NCBI GenBank assembly: GCA_965224045.1 | Contig: CBDCYD010000015.1 | Coordinates: forward strand, 124,001 to 188,000 | From: Tectiglobus sp965224045 | Lineage (GTDB): Bacteria; Pseudomonadota; Alphaproteobacteria; Rhizobiales; Hyphomicrobiaceae | Reading direction: 5' to 3' | Length of the DNA stretch: 64,000 bases | Shown: piece by piece, positions 57,671 to 64,000 of the stretch | Layout: every line of letters begins with the position of its first letter | How positions within the stretch are numbered: the first letter of the stretch is position 1 | Program-made: the position numbers and the translations under genes | The notes under the pieces: model-generated | Database searches by the model: none | The model's input: only the letters and a program-made list of their open reading frames with translations | What the model was told of the DNA's origin: nothing

Positions 57671-60600
57671 CTACTCAGCTGCCCCGTGGACAATCGTGCG
57701 GGCTTCCGAAAGCTCGGCTGCAACGCGAGCGCCCTCTTCGTTGCGCGGTTTCACGAAGCCTGCAATCAACACGTAGAGTGCCGGTGTCAAGAAAAGCGTG
57801 AAGCCTGCAGCCAACCCGAGACCGCCAAATACGACCCAACCAATGGCAGCGCGGGCCTCGACGCCCGGTCCGCCACCGAGAATTAACGGCAATCCTGCAA
57901 GGATCGTCGAGACCATCGTCATTGTGATGGGGCGCAAACGCACGAGAGAGGCCTGGCGTGCAGCCGCAAGCACACTGTCGCCGCGCTCACGGAGTTGATC
58001 TGCGAACTCCACCATCAAGATTGCATTCTTTGCCATGATGCCGATCAGCATCAAAATCCCGATCTGGCTGTAGATGTTGATCGATGTTCCCGTCAGCGCC
58101 AGGGCGAAGATCGCAGCGCATACCCCGAACGGTACGGTGAAGAGGACAACGAGCGCGCTGGTCACGCTTTCAAACTGCGCGACGAGGACCAGAAACACGA
58201 TAACCAGCGCCACCATGTATGTGGCGGCGACGCCGGAAGAGGTTTCATCAAGCGCGGCTGCCTCGTCCAGGAACAATAGGCCGAAACGGGGACTGATTTC
58301 CTGGTCCGCCACCCGCTTGACCGAATTTACAGCAGCACGCAGCGCATACCCTTCGGCGAGATCGGCAAAGATTTCCACCGCGCGGCGCTGGCCGTGCCGG
58401 TCAAGCTCGGCAGCAACCGCATACTCTCGAAAACTCACTAACTGTGAAAGCGGAACCAGCCGGCCTCCGTGACCTGAAACGAAGAGGTTCTGCAAGTCGC
58501 TTGGATCATCGATGGCGCCTCGCGTTGCCTGGAGGACAATGGGGACGCGATCATCGTTTACGGTCAATTCAGCAACCTCGTCCGTATCAACCAATGAGCG
58601 AAGGGTGGTTGCAAGATCAGCGATGGCGACACCGAGATCGCTTGCGCGCCGGCGGTCGATCGCGACAGAAATCTGAGGCTGGGTGGCGCGAAACTCGATG
58701 CGCATGTTCTGGAGTTCCGGGGCCTTACTCTCGAGAGCCTGCACGAGTTTGTCGGCTGCACCTGCGATCTCTTCGTAATTCGACCCGGTCAATGCGAAGC
58801 GCAAGCCGCCGCCGGCGCTTCGCAGCCCGAGGCTGTTGCGTCGGCGAACGCGAGCGCGGGCGCCGGCGATCTTTGAAAGTTTCTTGTTGAGGTCGCGGGC
58901 GATATCACCTTCCGACCGATCGCGCTTGGACCAATCCTTGAGCGGGGCTGCAAGATAACCGCGATTGGGATCATACCAACCGGTCACAGAAAACAGCGCC
59001 TTTGCTGTGCCGTCGGAAAGCAGCGGACGTAATATGTCTTCGGCTTGCTCTACCTGGCGGTCCATGTAATCGAGGCTGGTACCATCCGGCCCCAGCATGC
59101 GCACGGTAATGAGGCCGCGGTCCTCTTCCGGGACCAGTTCTTCGCCGAGGGTCGTGTAGGTGGCGGATGCTGCGGCCATTACAACGGCGCAGATGCCAAC
59201 CACGATCAGCGGCGCGGCGAGCACCCTGTCCAGCACGCCCGTATAGACCCTGAGCGGTATGCCTGCCGAGGCCGCCGCCGCATTGGCATCCGGCCGGCGC
59301 ACGCCGCCAATGCGAGATGCCAGCATTGGCACCATGGTCAGTGCGACGAACGAGGAGAGACACACCGCGACAGCAAGCACGAAGCCGAACTCACCGAATA
59401 GCCGACCTGCCGTGGACGGCAGGAATGATATTGGCGTGAACACCGAGACCAAGGTCGCCGTCGTTGCGACGACCGCAAAAAACACCTGTCGCGTTCCGAG
59501 CACTGCAGCCGCACGGGGTTTGACGCCCTGGGCTGCCAGGCGCTGAATATTCTCGAGGACAACGATGGCGTCATCGACGACCAGGCCCGTTGCGAGCACG
59601 AGCGCAAGCAGCGTGATCAGATTGAGCGAGAAGCCAAGCAGCCAAATCGCAGCTACGGTCCCAATCAAGGCGACGGGAATGGCGACGGCCGGGATGAGAG
59701 CCGCACGGACCTGCCCGATGAAGACCGCGATCACGATGACGACGATCGCAACGGCAAGCGACAGGCTGATCAAAACCTCACTAATGGCACCGCGGATAAA
59801 AATTGCATCGTCGGAGGTAATATCGACTTGCACGTCCTTGTTGCGCGCGTTGAGATCCGCCACGACGCGGGCGACGTCCCGGGAGATCTGAACAGTGTTT
59901 GATTGGGCGCGCCGGATCACGCCAAGGCTGATGACATTGCGACCGTTGAGCCGGACAACACTTTCAGCATCTGCCGGTGCATAGAACACATGGCCAATGT
60001 CTTTAATGCGCACAGGGTCGCGAATTACGAGATTCTCGACCGCGTCAGGGCGTGTCACCGAGGCGTTGGCGCGCACGATCACGTCCTGCTCGGAGGACTT
60101 AAAACTCCCTGCCGGGATGTCGAAATGCGCACGCTTGAGGAGGCTGATCACATCGCTCACCGAGAGCCGGTAACTGGCCAGCCGCATGGGATCGACAACC
60201 ACGCGAAGGACGCGCTCACGCTTGCCAAACAAGACGACATCGGCGACGCCTTCGACGGCCGTCAGCTCCGGAATGAATTCGTTTTCAACCTTGCGGGTGA
60301 CCTCCTCAATCGAGACCGTCCGGCCGTATGCGGCAAGTCGCAAGACCGGCTGTGCGTCCGCGTCCGCCTTAATGACGACCAGGTTTTCAACGCCGTCTGG
60401 GAGTTCACGTTGGACGCGGCTGACCGCTTCGCGCACATCGTTGGCGGCCGTGATCAGGTCGACCGACGGACGAAAGACAATGCGAATTCGGAAGTTGTTT
60501 TCCTCGCTGGAAGAACGCACCTCGATGACCCCGTTTACCCGGGCCACGGCACCTTCGACAATGCTCGTGATCTCGGCATCGATGGTTTCCGGTGAGCCCC

Positions 60601-60769
60601 CAGGGAAATTGGCGCGGACGGTGACGATGGGGCGATCGACGTTGGGCAGTTCGCGCACCTCGACACCGAACAATGCGCCAAGCCCGGCAATGATGATCAA
60701 CAGGTTGAGGACGGTGGCAAGATACGGGCGGCGCACGCTGACGGCCGGCAGATCATTGGCGATGCTCAT
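57671..60769 (-). CDS. RND-type efflux pump, inner-membrane permease
   Basis: The 1032-residue protein has the AcrB/MdtC plan: about 12 membrane helices, two large periplasmic loops, VVDDAIVVLENIQRL in helix 4 and GIMAKNAILMVEFADQLRER in helix 10, which are the proton-relay region. NVDRPIVTVRANFPGGSPET near the N-terminus is a family landmark. It exports drugs, solvents or other hydrophobic compounds by proton antiport through an outer-membrane channel. The adaptor gene lies 23 bases upstream. No outer-membrane factor gene is present in the window. Confidence 0.93.
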   Translation of the reverse strand: MSIANDLPAVSVRRPYLATVLNLLIIIAGLGALFGVEVRELPNVDRPIVTVRANFPGGSPETIDAEITSIVEGAVARVNGVIEVRSSSEENNFRIRIVFRPSVDLITAANDVREAVSRVQRELPDGVENLVVIKADADAQPVLRLAAYGRTVSIEEVTRKVENEFIPELTAVEGVADVVLFGKRERVLRVVVDPMRLASYRLSVSDVISLLKRAHFDIPAGSFKSSEQDVIVRANASVTRPDAVENLVIRDPVRIKDIGHVFYAPADAESVVRLNGRNVISLGVIRRAQSNTVQISRDVARVVADLNARNKDVQVDITSDDAIFIRGAISEVLISLSLAVAIVVIVIAVFIGQVRAALIPAVAIPVALIGTVAAIWLLGFSLNLITLLALVLATGLVVDDAIVVLENIQRLAAQGVKPRAAAVLGTRQVFFAVVATTATLVSVFTPISFLPSTAGRLFGEFGFVLAVAVCLSSFVALTMVPMLASRIGGVRRPDANAAAASAGIPLRVYTGVLDRVLAAPLIVVGICAVVMAAASATYTTLGEELVPEEDRGLITVRMLGPDGTSLDYMDRQVEQAEDILRPLLSDGTAKALFSVTGWYDPNRGYLAAPLKDWSKRDRSEGDIARDLNKKLSKIAGARARVRRRNSLGLRSAGGGLRFALTGSNYEEIAGAADKLVQALESKAPELQNMRIEFRATQPQISVAIDRRRASDLGVAIADLATTLRSLVDTDEVAELTVNDDRVPIVLQATRGAIDDPSDLQNLFVSGHGGRLVPLSQLVSFREYAVAAELDRHGQRRAVEIFADLAEGYALRAAVNSVKRVADQEISPRFGLLFLDEAAALDETSSGVAATYMVALVIVFLVLVAQFESVTSALVVLFTVPFGVCAAIFALALTGTSINIYSQIGILMLIGIMAKNAILMVEFADQLRERGDSVLAAARQASLVRLRPITMTMVSTILAGLPLILGGGPGVEARAAIGWVVFGGLGLAAGFTLFLTPALYVLIAGFVKPRNEEGARVAAELSEARTIVHGAAE

Positions 60770-60792
60770 GTGGTGCGCACCCCTCTAACGGC

Positions 60793-61959
60793 CTAGCCTT
60801 TTGTACCTTGCACAGGCGATCGTTCCCGACGCTTTTGCGCCGCTGTCGGCGGTGTGCGGCCGGTCGGCCGGTCGTAGGCAACGCTTCGGCCGGGCCGCAG
60901 GCGCTGGACGCCTTCGATGACGACCAGATCGCCAGCCGCGACCGGGCCTTCGATCAAGACCCGAGCGTTCTGGCGCTGCACGGTGCGCACCAAGACCTTG
61001 TGCGCCTTTTGCTTGCGGACGACCCAGACGTAGCTCTCACCCTTGCGCCACTGCAGTGCCAGCTCCGGCACGCTCGGATAACTCTTACCGGGCAACACGA
61101 ACATGACGACGAACGACATTCCGGGCCTGAGCAGATCGTCCTGATTAGGTATCACCGCCCGCAGCGTTGCGGTGCGGGCGGTCGGGTCAATGCGGCTGTC
61201 GATGTCGCCAATCCGGCCGGCAAAACGGCGCGTGCCGAAGCCAGGGGTGGTCGCCTCGATCGTGTCGCCTTGTTTGATCCTGGTGGCGTAACGCTCGGCA
61301 ACCGTAAACTCGACCAGCAACTCCGTGCGCATGTCGAGCGAGACGACCGGTGTGGCCGTCGTCACCCAGTCTCCCACTTCCGCCTTGGGCAAGCCGATGA
61401 CACCGGCAAACGGAGCTGTCACGCTCATATCGCGTAAGACCTTCTGAGCCTGACGGAGCTCGATCAACGCGCGCTCGACTATGAGGCGGTTGTCGTCAAC
61501 CTTGGCCGAAGAGGCAACGCGGCGGCGCTTGAGCTGCTCCTGGCGCGCGAGCAGGCGTTCGGCGTCCTCGAGGCGCTTTTGTGCCAGTTCGACTGCGAGT
61601 TCCGCCTGCGTCTTGTCCAACTCGAAGATCACATCACCAACTTTGACTCGTTGGCCGGAAGCTGCCGGGAATGCGATAATCTGGCCATCAGATTTGGCAT
61701 GCAGCATCACGGAGCGGCGCGCGCGCGCGGTTCCGACGGCCGAGATCTTTTCATCGTTTCGCGCCGGCGAAACCACTTCGACAATGACCGGGACGGGCAC
61801 CAAGGCGCGGCCGCGCTTGTCACGCTTTTCCGCGGACTTGCCGGTTAGACCTGCAGCGGCCTGACCAACCTCCTGCCGCGCAAGCCACAAACCAGCAGCG
61901 ACGGCCAGCAGGCCTGCCAGGACAATGAGTTGCAGGCGCAATGAAATCGGTTTGATCAT
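60793..61959 (-). CDS. RND efflux periplasmic adaptor subunit
   Basis: From the ATG at 61959 the product has 388 residues: an N-terminal anchor (LIVLAGLLAVAAGLWLA), a lipoyl-like half (GQRVKVGDVIFELDKTQAEL), an alpha-helical hairpin (QKRLEDAERLLARQEQLKRR), the second lipoyl half (TAPFAGVIGLPKAEVGDWVT) and barrel domains. It bridges the pump and the outer-membrane channel. Its stop is 23 bases from the pump start. Confidence 0.92.
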   Translation of the reverse strand: MIKPISLRLQLIVLAGLLAVAAGLWLARQEVGQAAAGLTGKSAEKRDKRGRALVPVPVIVEVVSPARNDEKISAVGTARARRSVMLHAKSDGQIIAFPAASGQRVKVGDVIFELDKTQAELAVELAQKRLEDAERLLARQEQLKRRRVASSAKVDDNRLIVERALIELRQAQKVLRDMSVTAPFAGVIGLPKAEVGDWVTTATPVVSLDMRTELLVEFTVAERYATRIKQGDTIEATTPGFGTRRFAGRIGDIDSRIDPTARTATLRAVIPNQDDLLRPGMSFVVMFVLPGKSYPSVPELALQWRKGESYVWVVRKQKAHKVLVRTVQRQNARVLIEGPVAAGDLVVIEGVQRLRPGRSVAYDRPTGRTPPTAAQKRRERSPVQGTKG

Positions 61960-62129
61960 GTGACAAACCCAACACCACAACGGCCCGAGAGCAACCGGAC
62001 CAACGCGGCAGAATACCATGAGCGATCGGTGTCAGGCAGCAAATTTCCTGACACAAGCTTTCTACCGGCGCACGACGCGAGAAGGTTCCAAATTCGCACT
62101 CGAGCAAGGCCAAAACAAGGTTTAGACGC

Positions 62130-63287
62130 CTAGAACAAGCGCCGGGTGGCAAGATCGGCGCCGTCTCGCATGGCGCGGAGTTTTGCCCAGACGACATCGG
62201 AGGTGACACGGCCCATTCCCGCCGACGTGTCGAAGCCACAGTCGGTTCCGGCCAAGATGCGGGCTGGGTCACCGATCACGTCTGCCGCGCGCTCAAGACG
62301 GTCGGCAATGACCTCGGGGTGCTCAACGAAGTTCGTCGTCGTGTCGATCACCCCGACGAGGAGCGACTGGTCGGGAGCCAGCTTGAAGTCGCGAAAGACC
62401 TTGATCTCGTGCTGATGACGCGGGTTGGCGAACGGCAGCAGGAAGGCACCAACCCGGGCTTGCAGGATCGCCTCCGCGATGTCACGCAGTGGCACGTCTC
62501 GATCGTGCGGTGACTCGTAATTGCCCCAGCAAACGTGGAGCCGAATGCGCGCGCGGGGCAGGCCGTCAATCGCACGGTTGATTTGGGCAACGACGGCGCG
62601 AACGAAGTCGACGAATTCGGATACCGGGCGATCGGCGAATTTGAGGTGGCGCTCGAGGGCTAGATCCGGAGCGTCGATCTGCAGAATGAAGCCGGCATCT
62701 ACAGCGGCCTTGTATTCGTGGGCGAGCGCGTCGGTGAGCGCCTCCAAGTATGCATCGAAGGTCGAATAGTGGGCGTTCTTCATGGCGGTGGCGACAATGC
62801 CTGGCGAAGGTGCCGTCATGAATGCATCGGAAAAAGCGCCTTCGTGGCGCGCCAGAGCCGTATTGAACGTTCGCAACTCATGGGCATTGGCGTGTGCGCC
62901 GGTGTAAGCAACCGGTCCGATTGCCATTGGTGGTGCGAAGTTACTTACGGCCGGGCGAGATGCCATTGCCTGACGCCGAGCTTGCGCGAACTCCGGATAA
63001 TCTGCGAGTTCGCTGCCTGACGGGCGCTGCCAGCTCTCGCCGAAACCGCTCATGCGCCGCTGGACATACAAAAAGAAGGCTTCGCGCAGTTGCTCGCCGT
63101 CGCTCGGAATGTCGATGCCCGCCTCGCGCTGCTTTTCAACCACCCACGCGGTGGCGGCTTCTCCTTCGGCGATGAGTTCTTCGTCGTCGATCTCCAGTCC
63201 CTGTGCGCGCCGGGCGTAGAGCGTGACCAGCTTCGGTGGCCGCGGTAGAGAGCCGGCATGTGACGTCAGAATCCTATGCGATGACAT
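62130..63287 (-). CDS. Cobalamin-independent methionine synthase (MetE C-terminal) family protein
   Basis: From the ATG at 63287 the product has 385 residues: ILTSHAGSLPRPPKLVTLYA, SDGEQLREAFFLYVQRRM, LQIDAPDLALERH, RLHVCWGNYESPHDRDVPLR and LAGTDCGFDTSAGMGRVTSD. HVCWGN and DCGF resemble the zinc-ligand segments of the MetE C-terminal domain. It lacks the N-terminal half of MetE (usual full length about 750 residues), so it is a stand-alone methyltransferase-like protein. Similar proteins often sit in demethylation or heterocycle catabolic clusters. The substrate is unknown. It may be co-transcribed with the RND genes (170-base gap). Confidence 0.82.
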   Translation of the reverse strand: MSSHRILTSHAGSLPRPPKLVTLYARRAQGLEIDDEELIAEGEAATAWVVEKQREAGIDIPSDGEQLREAFFLYVQRRMSGFGESWQRPSGSELADYPEFAQARRQAMASRPAVSNFAPPMAIGPVAYTGAHANAHELRTFNTALARHEGAFSDAFMTAPSPGIVATAMKNAHYSTFDAYLEALTDALAHEYKAAVDAGFILQIDAPDLALERHLKFADRPVSEFVDFVRAVVAQINRAIDGLPRARIRLHVCWGNYESPHDRDVPLRDIAEAILQARVGAFLLPFANPRHQHEIKVFRDFKLAPDQSLLVGVIDTTTNFVEHPEVIADRLERAADVIGDPARILAGTDCGFDTSAGMGRVTSDVVWAKLRAMRDGADLATRRLF

Positions 63288-63409
63288 TTGGGACCTGTTT
63301 CCTGCATCAGTTCGGGTTCCAGCGCCTGCGACACTGCAGGCCGCTGACGCATTGCTCAGAGATACTAACCTAAAGACATCGGGTCGGCCCAATCCGTCGC
63401 TTTGCGAGC

Positions 63410-63874
63410 ATGACCATGTATCCAGACTGCCAACCTTACAGCTACCGCCAGGATCCGGCTGTTCCGTACTTTCCCGACGACAAACCAGTGATCGTTTTTG
63501 ACGGCCATTGCGCGTTTTGTTCGGGCTGGGCCCGATTCGTCATCGGCAACGATCGCCGCGGTCGGCTGCGGCTCGCGGCTGCTCAATCGCCGCTCGGACG
63601 CGCGCTTTACGTGCATTACGGGCTCGATCCCGATGACTATCAGACGAACATACTGATTGCCGACGGAGTGGCGCGCGTCAAATCCGATGGGACGCTCGCG
63701 ATGTTGGCGCTCCTCGACTGGCCGTGGCCAATCCTGGCCGTCTTGCGGATCGTGCCGCGGTTTATCCTCGATCCCTTTTACAGCGCCGTTGCGCGCCGCC
63801 GCCTGCAACTGGCCGGACGAAGCACGCAGTGCTTTGCCCCCACGCCGGACATGCGCGAAAGGTTTCTGGCATGA
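63410..63874 (+). CDS. DCC family protein (DUF393)
   Basis: The 154-residue protein has the DUF393 motif FDGHCAFCSGW (D-G-x-C-x-x-C), then DPDDYQTNILIADGVARVKS, DGTLAMLALL and a C-terminal VPRFILDPFYSAVARRR. Family members are thought to be thioredoxin-like oxidoreductases. Its stop overlaps the next start by four bases. It is divergent from the MetE-like gene. Confidence 0.85.
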   Translation: MTMYPDCQPYSYRQDPAVPYFPDDKPVIVFDGHCAFCSGWARFVIGNDRRGRLRLAAAQSPLGRALYVHYGLDPDDYQTNILIADGVARVKSDGTLAMLALLDWPWPILAVLRIVPRFILDPFYSAVARRRLQLAGRSTQCFAPTPDMRERFLA

Positions 63875-64000
63875 CAGACGGCCGGCTGCGGCTTCTGATT
63901 ATCGGTGGCTACGGTGTCTTCGGTGGACGGTTGGCACAGTTGCTCGCCGATGAGCGCCGGTTGACACTGCTGATCGCGGGGCGATCGCAAGAGCGTGCCG
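63871..64000 (+). CDS. Saccharopine-dehydrogenase-like NAD(P)-binding protein (5' part)
   Basis: The visible 43 residues begin MTDGRLRLLIIGGYGVFGGR and continue LAQLLADERRLTLLIAGRSQ, a Rossmann fold G-G-x-G-x-F-G as in saccharopine dehydrogenase-like proteins. The gene runs off the window. The start overlaps the DCC gene stop (atga), so the two are coupled. Confidence 0.7.
   Translation, partial: MTDGRLRLLIIGGYGVFGGRLAQLLADERRLTLLIAGRSQERA

Overview
The window looks like a chromosomal segment of an alphaproteobacterium of the order Hyphomicrobiales, probably near Bradyrhizobiaceae/Xanthobacteraceae. The reasons are a phasin, a TIGR02300 (FYDLN) protein, DUF1488, a short DUF4167 protein, an S21 with a long basic tail, a separate LpxD copy, LivHM-type ABC permeases and a high-GC codon pattern. 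No rRNA, tRNA or CRISPR array was recognised.

Positions 1-17 kb form an accessory region of small genes. It holds two proteins built from a W-x-C...C repeat (1126-1713 and 11311-12264), two paralogous 44-residue membrane proteins (414-548 and 13231-13365), and a DUF1611 / ornithine-racemase-like / trypsin-like cluster followed by a 2-oxoglutarate dioxygenase gene (1774-5872). A phasin, rpsU, a DEAD-box helicase, lpxD, a cold-shock protein and several short hypothetical or stress-type proteins (DUF1488, CsbD-like, DUF4167) follow. The region ends in an integrase remnant and an internally deleted IS256-family transposase remnant.

Positions 17.7-32.1 kb hold a CPA1-type cation/proton antiporter with a cyclic-nucleotide-binding domain, an orphan TAXI binding protein flanked by repeat clusters, a GABA-type aminotransferase divergent from a LuxR-type regulator, and a tight four-gene operon: nitrilase-family amidohydrolase, very long Orn/Lys/Arg decarboxylase, ATP-grasp ligase and C45-type Ntn hydrolase. 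The operon looks like a pathway that makes and breaks an amide or peptide of a decarboxylated amino acid. Three palindromic repeat families cluster here, and they partly share sequence modules.

Positions 32.3-48.8 kb are a coherent catabolic island. It encodes a branched-chain-type ABC importer (binding protein, fused LivHM permease, LivG, LivF), a two-subunit 2-oxoacid:ferredoxin oxidoreductase, a molybdenum hydroxylase (FAD subunit plus a fused 2Fe-2S/Mo subunit), a 6-hydroxynicotinate-reductase-like protein, a UPF0280 protein, an AA_synth/DUF1185 protein, an enamidase-like amidohydrolase and a divergent MarR regulator with a perfect 17-bp palindrome between them. The logic is hydroxylation, ferredoxin-dependent ring reduction and hydrolytic ring opening of a pyridine-type N-heterocycle, as in clostridial nicotinate fermentation, but in a likely aerobic host and with an importer and a ferredoxin reductase attached.

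Positions 49-64 kb carry an MmgE/PrpD protein, a PhyH-type dioxygenase, an SHMT-like PLP enzyme, a TauD-type dioxygenase, a peptidoglycan amidase, a quinone-oxidoreductase-like MDR protein, and a minus-strand run (MetE-like protein, RND adaptor, RND pump, SDR, duplicated dimeric-barrel protein). A DCC-family protein and the start of a saccharopine-dehydrogenase-like gene close the window. All assignments come from reading the sequence and remembered family motifs; no searches were run.
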